Positions 13,491-27,484 of a stretch of 64,000 nt of DNA are shown piece after piece. The translations under genes were made by a program, and so were the position numbers. The stretch's first letter is position 1, and every line of letters starts with the position of its first letter. The notes under the pieces were generated by a model. The model saw only the letters and a program-made list of their open reading frames with translations. It was not told the DNA's origin and searched no databases. This DNA is from Saccoglossus kowalevskii (taxonomy: Eukaryota > Hemichordata > Enteropneusta > Harrimaniidae). The stretch is taken from assembly GCF_000003605.2 (NCBI RefSeq), contig NW_003107090.1, positions 187,816-251,815 of the forward strand, read 5' to 3'.

Positions 13491-14131
13491 CTTCACATCA
13501 CCATAAAAAATCAGCTTTACGTAGAGCTTTGTAATTTTTGATATAGCAAAAAAATTCGTACTCCTCTTTTCTCCAACATTACTGAAAACATATTCGTAGA
13601 TAGTCCATTTCTAATCACGCGGTTCACGAAAAGTGGGCGACGCGGAGAGGGGGGTGTTATTTCCATATACTTTACATTCGTTCTCCACAAACAATTTAAA
13701 AAATAAAGCACAATCAGATAACTCGACATTTCAAAAAAAAAAAAAAAAAAGCGATCATCCTAAAATAAATCAGTTTGTATACATATTGGTACGTAACTAT
13801 GGTGACCACTATTATACCAAAACTAACACAAGCCGAATTGTATATATTTCAAGAATCTGATTGAATGTTTCAATTAAACCCAACGTATGAATTCGAAGAA
13901 ATTCAAGTTTAGCTAAGTTTTGCTAAGTACCAACAAACTAGGAGGTAAGATTGGATGTGCTGGAAGAAAGCCTGAATACGGAACGGTTATTGTCAATCAT
14001 ACGTAAAACGAATCCTTCTGTGTCCCCAGGTTTATTGCCGTTTGTCTTGGGGACCGTAACCGAAGCTGAAAAAAGATGAAGTCCCTTGAAAGTAAGTATA
14101 GGTGCGTTCCCGTGGAATGACATGTACACCT

Positions 14132-14506
14132 TTAATCAGAATCGATCGATGCGTCCGATGTCGACACGATGTCCGGCAGAGTGGCATTAAGTAAGTTACT
14201 TCGCAAGGTGGATGAGAGATGGAGACGAATCAATCTCTTCGAACTAACGTTGAATTCCCCACTGTCATCGATGACATCTCTGTAATATGAAGCCTGCAAA
14301 ATATCATTTTTATTCATAGCTTTCCTCTCGTCTTGCCACTTTGACGTCACTGGAGACTCTTTTACATGTGAGATCTCGGCCTCCGAGAAGAATTCTCCGG
14401 ATTTTTCATGTCGTTTAACACTTTTAGTAAAATAAATAAAAATTAACTTCATAAAATTTGTAGAAGAATGGCGGGTAATGACATGTGTTCGCTGATTGAT
14501 GTTCAA
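14132..14506 (-). CDS. Unrecognised open frame with coding-like composition
   Basis: A 124-codon frame. Its C-terminal half (ASYYRDVIDDSGEFNVSSKR and onward to SDASIDSD, stop) has balanced amino-acid use and sits just after an ATTTTGCAG acceptor-like sequence. I do not recognise the family. A second minus-strand piece at 13938-14053, after CATCTTTTTTCAG, reads SVTVPKTNGNKPGDTEGFVL and onward to a stop. These could be terminal exons of an unknown gene, or chance. Confidence 0.2.
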   Translation of the reverse strand: MNINQRTHVITRHSSTNFMKLIFIYFTKSVKRHEKSGEFFSEAEISHVKESPVTSKWQDERKAMNKNDILQASYYRDVIDDSGEFNVSSKRLIRLHLSSTLRSNLLNATLPDIVSTSDASIDSD

Positions 14507-15166
14507 GTAAATTAAGCCAGACGTGTTACATGTGTGATTGCCGACTGACGACGTTATAAAAGCGTGTTAAACACGCCACGATGATGGAATATTAAGCCCG
14601 AGATCGCTAAATGACTCTAGGTCCCGCCAAAGTAGCAAGTTTACGACTCCACGATGAATACGGCTGCTTATCGGGCTCCTCCCATGTTCCTACCCATCTG
14701 CCTGCCGGGCACTACCATTCACTACAACACAAGTAACGTATAACAATTCCTATACCAGAAAAACTCATAGGATTTCATTTTTACGATTTTAAGAAAAAAA
14801 AGATAATACTATATGTTAGTGTTCTGGGTAATTGGGCGATAATTGGAGTGGACTCATGCCTACACAGTGTTTAGGTGTACACGTAGAATTCCTCGCAGTC
14901 GCGGCTCAACCACGCATGGATCCCCATAGAGTACAGTACATACAAGGCGTATGTATGAGTCTTGGTTCCACTCACAAGTGTGTTTGTGTTTGCTGTGCGC
15001 ATCGTGTCTAGTCGTATGTGCCGGGATTTTACGGTTTGACAGTAAGACATTGAAAAATCCACCATACGATATCGAATTGCGCTAAAACTGTTGTTTTGCG
15101 GCGCATAAACAATTCAATAACGAATATGCTCCGAATTACTTGAAAAAGGGGATTGGGAAAGGGATA

Positions 15167-15634
<468 letters not shown>

Positions 15635-18056
15635 ACTTCCAATTTTTAAACATATTGACCTCATAGCAGCTTTGTGACAGATACTAGTATCACTTCTAAG
15701 CGTACACGTCATATTCAGTTGTCAACTCGATTCGTTGTCGTCTCCTCATATTGTCAGTCAAGGTTTAGGTATAAACTAGACTGCAGAAAGATTTGTGTAG
15801 TTTGAGAAAAAAACTCTTTCCCGAAATCTGCTTCTGTATCAGGTCGGGCCCGGTTACCATAGAGAAGACTTCCAAGTTAGTTGTGTATAAATTTCCAAAA
15901 TACCGGCACCAATTTCGACTTTTATATGCGAGGTAAAACATCATTATAGTTGTTCGTCTTCCACTTAAAACGATTTGCATTTAGAACCAGAGCATTAATT
16001 GAACTAGCGTAAGAGAGAGACAGGGAGAGTGCATAGTGTAATGTATGGATTGGCGAAGCATTGTCAATGGCCAGGGTTTCTCTATCAATCACGGCAAAAG
16101 TCAAAACGGAGTTGGTCTGAGAGTGAGTATAAAGCTTACAAATTGACTAGTAACATTGGATGATAGTGAGCATTATGTTGGATTGACAACAATTCTAGAG
16201 GGAATCACCGAGATGAATTACTGGAGAGAACAGAGACACGAGACAGCAGCCACCTTGTCTTAATACGGCTTTTATTTATTAATCACGGTGACAGTTCAAT
16301 ATAAAACCCGATAGAAAATGCCATCACTATGGTATTGGTAATAGTAACCAAAAAGTGAGATTTTTAACACACTTTATTTAGTGGAGATGAGAAACTGAAA
16401 GACTATCTCAGTCCCATCAATCATTGCTTTTATTGTGGTCGCGTATCTGTGCCCCTTAACTCGTTCATTATTAGACGGGCAATATTTGATGCGTCTCCGT
16501 GTACACGCGATCACCTATGGTATAAATGAACTGCTATATGCAATACTCCGCTCTGCTAAGCCAAGCACTTTTATCTCCGATGATGGCGACTACTTTACGG
16601 CTGACAACACCAAAGAATTCGCCTTAATGGTAATATTTGAAGATATCCATCAAAGTACTGCAAATGAATGCGAAATATTAGATTTTTATTTTTATTTACT
16701 TTTAAACCATAAACCGCCATCGGTGTTTCATAAGTTGGTTTACTGTGTGCATAATGTGCTGGAAGTGGTCCCTTCTCCGTCGCGATAGTGGGTATATACG
16801 CGGACGCATTGACGCTCACGAAAACCGTCATTAAAATCAACACAATTACTCGTTGAAATTTGAGTTGACATAAACAGCAACATGTTTTGTAAGAGAAAAC
16901 GAATATGTTGCGCAAAATCGTAGCAAGACCTGATACAAGCATTTGATATTAGTTGGAAGAGCTGCCTTTGGGGGGGGGGTAATCGCTAACAAACTTTAGC
17001 ATTTAATAGTTGGCCGAATGAATGCCCCGTGGTTCTTGTTTCACTGTGTGTGCTATCATAGTCGGATTTTACCGTAATTGGATCGTCCACAGTTGCAATA
17101 TTACACAAATTTTGACAGAAGAAAATCCCAGTACACCATCTTGGATCACTGATTGTTACAACAATATCAAATCGAACGATCCATAATATCATTAAAAATG
17201 TCGTCCTCCCCCATACAACACAAGTTGGCGCCACGTTTCCAGTGGGACTTTGCCTTATCTTCTTGTTTGGCACCATAATTGAAAACACTTCAACCCGACC
17301 ATTTTGTACCACGAACGATTCAATATAGTATAGTTTAGTCGTCCCCGCTTTTTTGAAATTGAAGAAGGACGAAGTAAAGTAAAAAAAAAACATAGCAGAG
17401 TAGGTCATTCAGTTAGCATTACGGCAATGGTCAATTGTAACAGACGGGTTTTGCTTGATACTGCGAAACGATCCAATCATAAAACGCGTCACAACTACGC
17501 GCACTGCAGTACCTCGGGAATATGACTTAAATCTCTGTGACGAAAGATCTGCGTCACGGATTGGAATTGATAAGTTGTTAGTTATGAACAAAATCCGGCG
17601 AACATGCGGGGGTCTATAACAACGCGGATTGATTGGTTATATAGCGAAAAGTTGGGGTCAGACACCTTTCTGAAAATAATATAAATACTCTTTGTTTAAA
17701 ATTTGAGATTTGTTTCAAATTTGTGGACCCGCTTTACTTCAAATAACGTGAGAAACCAACTTGAATTTGTAAGATACATGTGATTTGTTTCAAAATAATA
17801 TAAACTAATGGACGGGTGGTGGCCAGGAAACCACGATAGACTATCCTATTTCCGATTTCAATATGGACTTGCGATGACCAGGAAACACTGACTGACTCAA
17901 ATTAATTTATAATTGCTCCGCTCGAAGACCTACACGTGACAGGCTTGCCATTTAGAACTCATCCACACGTAACAAATCAATAATATCCAGAAAAAAAAAT
18001 ACATTTCTTTTTTATATCTCAACAATGTAACATTCAGAAAACAAGATCTGGACAGT

Positions 18057-18187
18057 TTAAAAAGCGTGGTAGTCGTCATGCCGCGTCCTGTTCGATATGG
18101 GGACTCATAGTGACGTATTTACAACGCGTGTAAAATACTTTGTTTGTTTACATGAAATTCGAACACGCGCTGCGCGACGACCACCGT
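18057..18187 (+). mobile_element. TTAA-flanked MITE, copy with damaged right end
   Basis: It starts TTAAAAAGCGTGGTAGTCGT and keeps the family interior (CCGCGTCCTGTTCGATATGG, then ACGCGTGTAAAATAC). It ends CGACGACCACCGTCAA, so the right TTAA is lost. Confidence 0.75.
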
Positions 18188-21100
18188 CAACTTGAAATGT
18201 CGGAATCATACTGCGGGGTAAAGACGAGACTGCGATTAGGTTGACGCCCGTATAAAACTAATAACCAAAAATCCATCGGCGAAGATGTGTAAAACGAGGC
18301 CGTTTTGGAAATTAAACAAGATCTTTGAGTTTTAGCGTCGTGGTTTTACCCGATAATCAACTCTTCATTCATGTTTAAAGCAACCGATCTTCATGACAAT
18401 AAATATACTGATTCTAGTAATCCCCTTGACTTACATACAAATCGTTAATTTAGTAATCATAAAAATATAATTAACTAAGTAATTAATAATCAATGTATAA
18501 TTAATATGAGACTAATGTTATGATCATTGCTGTTGGGGCGATCGATTAAAGTACCGCCCTAATCGGAAATGTGCGGTGATTAAAGAACTGGAGTATTTGT
18601 TTTGTTACTTTTAATGATGAGAGGTTTTTCCTTCATTGTTAAAACATAGACTTCTCGTAAAGAAAAAAAAAACAATCACTCGTTTTGAGTATTTTAAATA
18701 AAAGCTTTAGCATCGTGGTATTTTCAATGTGCAAGGGCAACATTATTTTCTTGTTTTCTTTTTGCATAGTAGTTCTATACCATCCGAAGTGACATAGATA
18801 TATTCGGTATATTTCGTCATAATGCGCTGTTAGATCCAACACGCGCGCCCGAGAACGCATCCTTGAATGAAGCAATCCTATAGCCAATGGTTTTAGTGGT
18901 CTTCCCATTCGAGGAGCTAACTCGCATAGGGTGCTGGTCGGTTCTTTTTTTGGTGTTCATTTTTAAGAAGGATTTGAACTTGCGATTATTGATCGGTAAA
19001 ATCGTTGCGTCAATCAATATATCGGATACCGACTAAGAAGGAACTTATCAGACTGTTGATTTTTGTCCAAAGATCAAACACAAATGTAGATTGACCAGGA
19101 TACGATTCTTAGTTTTAGTTTCTGCAATGTGACAACTTAGCAACCCCAATAACTTAGCTGACAAAACAACAAATTTGAATGTTTGTGTCCGAAATATTTT
19201 TTTAAAAAATATTCACTACAAATTTGGCCAGAAAAAAAATGAAAATGCATAAACGAGGAATAAATGATTTCTATATCCATGCCCATGGCAATAATAAAAT
19301 AAACGACGTTTTTCGAACATCGGTGGATTTTCTGAAATCAGTATAGATATGATTAAAAAAAATAGATTTAGTAGAGCGGCGCGCCCTCCTAAAACGGCCG
19401 TTACTCATATAAACATATCTCATAATACTATGGGACAATTACGCTATTTTAAAGGTACGTCCCTCTGATTGGAGGAGGTGCACCACCCAGAGGGGGGGGG
19501 GATAACATGTTTTAGTTGGAACGTACAGAATACGGCGATATGTCAAGTCAACTAAAAATAAATCTGGGAAAAGTAGTATGTGTAAGTGACGACAACTCGT
19601 CCCCGTGAATTCGAGTCCGCTCCTGAATAACATAACTTAAATAAATAAATGAAAATAATTTGGAACACAATTTTAAAAAGTAAAAATTGAAAAAAACACT
19701 ATATTATTGAATACCATACACTGAAATAAATTCAAATAACACAATGATAAATTGCCGTACCGTTGTTGTTACAGTAGCGGACTTCATGTAAATTGTGTGC
19801 TTCACGACAACCCGTGCGTCGAACGTGTGGAATATCATAAATATATCAGTCTATTTGTGTATGAATAAATGTTTTATATGTTTACAATATTTAGTTGTCT
19901 TCTTTATCAGCTATGATACGACGTATCGTAACCCATACCGATAGAGTAACTATCTTGCTCGCTCGAGAGTGCGTTATTTTAGTGCGTTCGTTCGATGTCT
20001 TCTTACGTATTATTCAAGTGTTGAAATCGGCGCTGTAGGCGGTATACGGCAACCTCCTTATCGCACGCTCACAAAACTGATGCCTAAGCCTGCATGATAC
20101 TACAACACGTGAAAGGTACAACTTCGATTTAGCGATCCAGTCTGGGGTGTTATTTGACACAAGTGGTTCGTCTCTAATTTCAACATGACCAATTTACCAA
20201 GGCTCTCCTCTCTCATATTCGATGTAGCAAACTTAATTCATTTCTAATTTTAAATGCTTTTATAAATTATTTGAAGTAATTAGTCTTACTTGTGGAACTG
20301 CTCGCAAAATAAAATATTTCAGTTTTGTTTCACGAAATGAGCCGTTTGAAGTCAGTGTAATTTTTTCCAGTAGTACTTTTTTTTCTGATGCAGTATCTTG
20401 TTGTAGGTGGCGCTATTTTAAACCAAACATCATGAACCACTGCGAATGTAACATCCTCGGCGTATCACATATCGATTTACCTTAAACCAAAGTGAAGTTC
20501 AATGGCGAAGGATCACTTTCACATTCATCAGCTTCACTTTAAAATCACCATGCGATATATATTAATCTCCCAATTTCAAATTCTACACTCACGGTGACCT
20601 CATGAAGAGTCATAGGGCGAATATCGGGCGAAAAAAATAATTTTCATGTAGTATTATTATAATATTTATATTTTGTGACAAATTTATATGTATTTCTCAG
20701 GCTACGCATTGCAATAGAATTTATTAATGCCCGGGAAATGCATACGATAGTTACACACATGTCACGTGACGACCAGGCTTTGCTAGCATGCGGTTTGACC
20801 GCCATACTGAAAGTAGAACTTGAAGATGTACGTTTTTCATTGCAAAATGTGTCGACACGATTATAGAGAACTCGCCGACATAATGACAATGGCCGATTAC
20901 TGGTATTCTTCTAATAACATTCTCGACAGCGTTGAGGGCGCTCTATTATGATACTTTCACTATCCTTGAGTATTTCTCAATTTTCGGCTAAAAAAATCAA
21001 GCACATGTCATTAAAATTAAAAAAACAATTAAACAATTGACGTAAAATGTTGAAATGTGTACCAGAATGTGTGGTCTTCATGGAATAGCAGTAAAAATCA

Positions 21101-24100
21101 ACAGGTTGTTGACACGTGTAATTTAATTGTACATGTACTGGCAATTATTAAATAGTTGCAAGAATAAATATAACACAGAATGTTCGTTCTATATGAGAAA
21201 TAAAAAAAAACTCATTGCGTTTGTAGAATCTATATAGAGAATATGGATTATGAATGCCGATATCTGCCAGTGATCAGTGGAAACAGCCTAGCCACGAATG
21301 AAAAGAGAGAATATCTTGAATTGAAATATTGAGTCCGAACTAATTTCAGAAAATATCATTGCTATTCGGAGAAAAAAAATATGATGTCATTTCATGTGGA
21401 TGGTTCTATAGCATCGACCTAATCGCCGAAATTTTCACACCTAACTTTGATTAAATACTATCATGGAGAATATTACTTGATGATCCGTCTTGTAAAAGAC
21501 TCAAAAGTTGTCTTTGACGTCCAAAGAGAATAATACTTAATACTTGGTGGTTTGCAGTGAATCGCACAAAAATTCACTGTCCGAACTAAGTTCTGGAGTA
21601 ATTGCTTCAAATCCGAAATAGTTATAAAAACTGTTTGTCGCTACATGTATTTTTGTTTTATCATTCGCCTGACGTAATGATTAGTGGCGTCATTTTAACA
21701 AATGCTACTGATATGTCAAAGTATATGAACAATATTGCCAACGATTTGGAAAAAAGGTTTGGCCAAAATAAAACGTATTTTTTTAAAAATAATATAATTA
21801 CCATTTTCTCCAGCAACGAGTTGGTGAATCTTTCTAAATTATTCCATATCCTCGGGGCGGACATCCGGGCATTTTCACCGCTTGGCAACCCTGGCGGTGA
21901 AAACAAAGGCCAAAAACTCGCAGAAAACGAGACTTTGGGATGGTGGTTGAGACTCCCCTGAACAGTGTAACAAGATTAGCCCTACATGTGTAACATATAT
22001 AAATTTGCTTGTTCAGGATTACTTCAAAGTTGAGTTTGTGTTGTTTTCTCGAGTTTTCACCTGCTTGACCGGCGTTCAACAGCAGCGCGAAAAGAGCTCA
22101 TAGAAATGCATGTACAGTGGTGCGCGTCTTAGCAACGTGGAACGTCTTGTGACGTAGCCCCGACCCCGAGGATACATCCATGTACCAATGGAAATTAAAT
22201 ATACTATATTCCCATATTACGTTTTCCAAATTTATTTGGACTGTTGAAGTGTGCACGACTCGAACACATACTCGAATACAGATGACGTCACAACTTTCTT
22301 GCGAGATCTTTGAATTGGAATTGGAAAATAAGTCAAAATATTTAGAAATATTTGTTTGTACGGAGACAGACAGTCCACACAGTTGTATTTATTTCTCTAA
22401 TGTTTATAGAGGCGTTAAAACAACCACAATATGTCGTTTTACAAACGTTAACCACGTTTGTATGCTTGGTCTTGAGGGATAATTAATTCCAACTTTCTGC
22501 AAACGCGTATTTTCTTGGTGCTTCTATGTTCCGTCGATAGGGGGCGCACATCACTGGGTCAACGATTAAACTACATGTACTAGTATTGTACAATGGTGAG
22601 ATGCCGGGATATATCATAGCAATATAAGGACTTCAATTAAACTATTATACCATGGTGACAGTGCAGGAAACGGGACAGAGAGGTGTTGTGAGGGTATAGC
22701 CCCAAACAACTCCGCGATATCTGTGGTGTTTGTTACTTTATACACTGACTGTTTTGATTAAATTTGAGACGAATTCAATAAAATTTTATTTATCAACAAA
22801 TTATGCACCATGTTTTGACACTGCCCACTCAGAGGCCAGGCCCACACCTAATTCACGACGTCGCTGCTTAAAATAACTCCACCCTCTCATCAACACACTG
22901 AAACTGTTTTGTAGCGTGGAATTATGGCCAGTACCACAAGGATTTGTTTTTTCATTAACCCAATAAATCACCAACTGTAATGGCGTACAATTATATTTAG
23001 TTGGCAGGTGTGAAATGGCAATGAAAACATAGTACAGTAATATAGTCGTTGCATTGTGTCTCGAAATTATAGAGCATACAGTGCTTTGCTTACGGCAACA
23101 TAGCTAAGTAATGACTGACTGAAGTAAGTATCTGCGATTTACAGCTTAGTCGCACGAGGGCGCAGTCATCGTCTCATCGTAACCGTCATCAATTGAAGGA
23201 TGTGCAAATCACAGTTTAAAGCGGGGGGGTCGTCGCCTGCGCATGCGTCAAATGACCATAGCGTGTCATTGCGTTGTGTCGTCACAGGAAGCGCTGTTCC
23301 AGCACAGACGTGTAGAAGACGCCGACCTGCAGCGTCAATGATGTCATTGTTTACAAACAAGCGTCTACCCATAAGCCTTTGCGTTTTTAGCGTGTGTTGT
23401 TATCATCGCTCCCGCTTTAATTTGTGCTGCGAAACTACTAGTATTTTTTATATTCTTGAGTTACGCACGCGGAGAGTTGGCCTCGATTACGTCATAACTA
23501 AAGTGTGTTGACATTGTTGAGACCATTTATTTATTTATTTATTTGAAAGCTCACAGAGTGGAACAAATATCAACATTACTCATTTCATTAAAAATTGACA
23601 TGCATAAAAAAAGTTTTTTCTGTCGTCCACGGAGGGCATTTGGGTTTCAAAGGGGCTCTCGTCAGATGTTGATTTAAAATTCCGCGAAATAATGTGAATT
23701 TGTAGCCGTGCATAAACAGCACGTGTCAAAGGTATATCCATGGTTACGCATAGTAATCATGGTTACGTAAAACGGGATATTACGTAACAGTACGTATATC
23801 CTTGGTACGCTTTCAATAATTTACAATTATCAAAGTAATTTGCATTTTTGCAGTGTACGCGTAACTTGTGGCAATTAATTGTGTACGCTAATCTCGCCGT
23901 ACATTGGCAGACAGTTTGGCGCGGGGTTTGGGGTGGTGCTTGGTCTAATAAATACAAGTAACCACTTTACTCAAAAATGGGGATTATCTCCAATTCGGAA
24001 AAATTCACCAGATAGACACACAAATGTCGGAGACATTTCTTGACAACCCAGGGGTGCGAAATTTATTAGGGCTGTGCGCACAGCTCAACAGCGCACTCTA

Positions 24101-26804
24101 CATTCATTTTGAGTGTGGAATACCAATGTTATAAAAAAAATCACCTTTGTTTTGTTTTGTTTTTTTGGCAGATAATTTCCGCTTCAGAAAAAAATTGCTA
24201 TTCTGACATACAAAGTAACAAAGGAATAATAGCATAAATGTCGTGATATATACGGAAACTACGCTCGATGAAAACGAGTTGTGGCCGATAGTCACGTGGT
24301 TTGTACGTCACGTAAACCTGCTGCCTCGTTCGAAGTACTAGTAGTACATGAGCCCATTCTCTTTCCCAGGGTATCTTTCGGTTAAAACGCCGAAAGTATA
24401 TTCGTAGGCATAGAAATCTGCGTGGGATAATGACACGAGCCAGCACTTTTAAATGGTTCCATTCTAGTCTGAAATGAAATGAAACGCTCGCTGTGTTTTC
24501 AGCAAGCTCGAAATCTATAGATTACATAATCATAATATGTTATAGCAAACTCCATTGTAGTTAGTTCACTTGAAATATAATTTAAAATTAATAAATTTCC
24601 GATCCCGTTGCAGCATGTTGAAGTCTGTGGCTTAGCTTATTGCAGTCGGCAAACACTACCCCGGTAATTAAACTCGAAAACACTCTAGGTACTTTGATAA
24701 ATAATAAAAAATTAACACCTTCCACATGAGGAGGGAAGTAAAAGTTTTTAATTTCAGAAGTTATAAACAATCTTGTTTAGCATCTTCTTATTTTTCATGT
24801 TTATTCAGTTAGTAAAGCCATAATTTCCCTACCCTGCCACGGGAACACATAAAAAAACAAAACAAAGAAACACTGACTTTACAAAAACATTTTGCAAACT
24901 GCAGTGCACCCGAAGACAAATTTTGTCCAACAACTACCACATCAGCCATGAATGAAAATGTTACAGTTTGTTATAAATTTGAGCATTCAATTTGTTGTAA
25001 TACCATGAAAGTATCTGAAATATGGAAATAAATGAGTTGAATACTTTGTATTGAGTTGAATATATTTGTATGGCTAGCAATACATATTTGACGCCATTTA
25101 AGGGTTTGACGAGTATGAAATTTATTGTCACATTTCCATGAGTACCGTATGGTTTTATTGTGTACTGCTGCTCACAAAACCCAGATAAAGTATGGTGCAT
25201 GGTGACCGAACTACTTTTTGCACAAAACTGTGTGTCAGACATCCATGATAATATCCATTTTTTAGCCCTTCAATTAACGTTTCTTTTTATTATATAGTAA
25301 AATATTTCGTCTCTCATATTTCATATGATAAAAAAAAACATAAATTCGTATGATTTCCCGAATTATATAATAATGCTTCAATATTTTTTTTATTGAAATG
25401 GTTTCAAAAGATCCATTTGTTGCATGCTCTCTGACGCCCCCCAAATATTTCGTATTGGGTAAAAACGCACAAAAGTAAATGACTTGTGTCTAAATGAACA
25501 ATTATCTAACACTTTTGAAAAAGGAGCGATAATTCTGTTCACTACTACATGTATTTATTTTCCATGTGCGCCTAAACTACTAACTAATATTACGCTGCAA
25601 AACATGGTGTTTTCATTTGCTATCGCCGCGACAAAAACACAGTGTCAGACGGTTATCATAACTTGTTATATTTGTGTTGCTTGTAGATACATCAGGCCAG
25701 GCCAGTTTCACTTTGACTCGACAGATTGAACATATACAACAACGCAAATATAATTGATCCAATACCGGTGTTAATACCACAGTAAATAGACCAGGACTCG
25801 GTAGGTACGGCGTGCGGTAGAAACAGTGACTCAAAATGATTTCTTTGTTGGTTTGTACAATGCCCGTCAAACGAGCCGATTTATTTGATGTTGGCCGAAT
25901 TAAATGACACTAGACAATAGCATTAACTCTTGCTTTCCATACGCACGTTTTGGAACTAGATTTCAAAGACCGTTTTATAATGCACAACAACAATATACGA
26001 CTGTTGCGACTATTGATAATGACGTTGAACTTGTACACGCACTTGATGCTACAACAAGAGTCAATTGACGTATTCTGAGATGACTGCGATACGCCAAGAT
26101 GGGTACCATGGTTACCGTCCGAGTTATCATCTGCGATACACAGTCATAGAAATCCATCTCTCCATTGTGACCCATGCGTCCAGTGCGGTTATAGACGGGA
26201 TAATCGTCACCGATTATGTTTGATCGAGAGAACTGGAGATTAATTTGTCGAAATCCTAAATAAATTGTAGTACACTTGTCTTAGCAGTCCGAGAGCCTAG
26301 GCATATGTTGTATATTTCCGAATTGTATATGGAATGAGTATGACTAAGCGCTTCTTGATAGGTGTAATGTGGGGTGTTATTTCAAAAGAATGGATGGTGA
26401 CCGATCATCACATTTTGCGTAATTTACCCACCGCTAAATGCGTGTTCTCGCCTCATTAACCATGTAGGTAGGCAATTAAACGGGAATGTGTAAAGAGGAA
26501 AAGCCACGAATGACACGTTTAAACGCGCAACGTGTTAACAGGGCGTTAGTAAAAAAAACGAGCCGATAACGAGAATTGAATTGATCAGTACGACGACAAA
26601 AGAATTGCTGGAGAATGGCTAATATGCATAATTAGTGGCGCGGTAAAACATGTTAATGCTGTCAAATGACGTTTATCGTGGAACGGCATTTATTTTAAAC
26701 TTTATATTTGAAAAAAAGAAAATTTCCAGGCTTTCCCATGTGCACAACATAGCTAATGGTCTTAGCCTGGATGGCTGCGTGAATTGCGCCCTCTTACTTC
26801 AGTT

Positions 26805-26905
26805 ACCATTTATTTATTTATTTTATTTACTTATTGACTCTTACACAATCCCCTGAGGGAAAGAAAATGGTCACAAAGTACAAGGAGAAATATATAAAAT
26901 ATATA
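26805..26905 (-). mobile_element. Probable LINE/SINE 3' tail
   Basis: On the minus strand, a stretch with TTTGTGACC and CCCTCAGGGGATTGTGTAAG ends in an A-rich AATA tail. A similar arrangement (TAACCTTTAACCTC, then a short linker, then AATAAATA) is at 27655-27715. (ATTT)n runs at 23525-23545 and 29075-29095 may be further tails. Confidence 0.35.
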
Positions 26906-27296
26906 TACCAGCCTCGTAATGTCCGATGCCACGAAATGGACTCGCACTTTGAAAATAACCGTTTCAAAACCTGGTGGAATCATCGATTCACACTTTAAAA
27001 ATTAGCATTAGGAGAATGAGTTGGGCTTAATCACTGTGAATGATTTCATGTTACTATGCCAATGGCTTAAGTTTACGAGTATACACGACCACACTTTGTG
27101 CGAAGTAAATAACGTACACTGTAATGAAAGTACAATTTGGTACCACTCTTATACGCGTATTCAAAATCAATTTATTCTTCTAAAATTATTCTATGTATTC
27201 GAAGAAATCCGGTGAACTGTTTACTAAAACGATTTTCCACGGCCTTTCTTATAGTCACGCCCTCCAGTGACAAAGCGCTTTGATGACGCAAATGGA

Positions 27297-27484
27297 TGAC
27301 GTCACAGTCCCGGACTGTGATGACATATAGGCAGTTCAAATCGTTGATATCGTTTTAATCTGTAGTCGTTTATCAATGAAGAGTATTGTTTTGAAAGATT
27401 TTACTATATTCTAGGCGACGAAAGATTACACAGCGGGCGATTTGGCCGGCATTGTCTTCGCCAATATACGTCATTTTGACGTCA
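27297..27484. promoter_or_regulatory. Pair of consensus CRE sites
   Basis: The palindrome TGACGTCA occurs at 27297-27304 and 27477-27484, 180 bases apart, in the intergenic space. Single further copies are at 14342-14349 and 22283-22290. This is the CREB/ATF site; function is inferred from motif only. Confidence 0.3.

Noticed and set aside
21602-21961. 119-codon plus-strand frame with a KYMNNIANDLEKRFGQNK segment
   Set aside because: The sequence just downstream matches a dispersed repeat seen near 63.86 kb; no family is recognised and no exon borders are evident.
21435-23013. T-box half-sites TCACACCT (21435) and AGGTGTGA (23006)
   Set aside because: Two copies in 24 kb is close to chance expectation, so no autoregulation is claimed.
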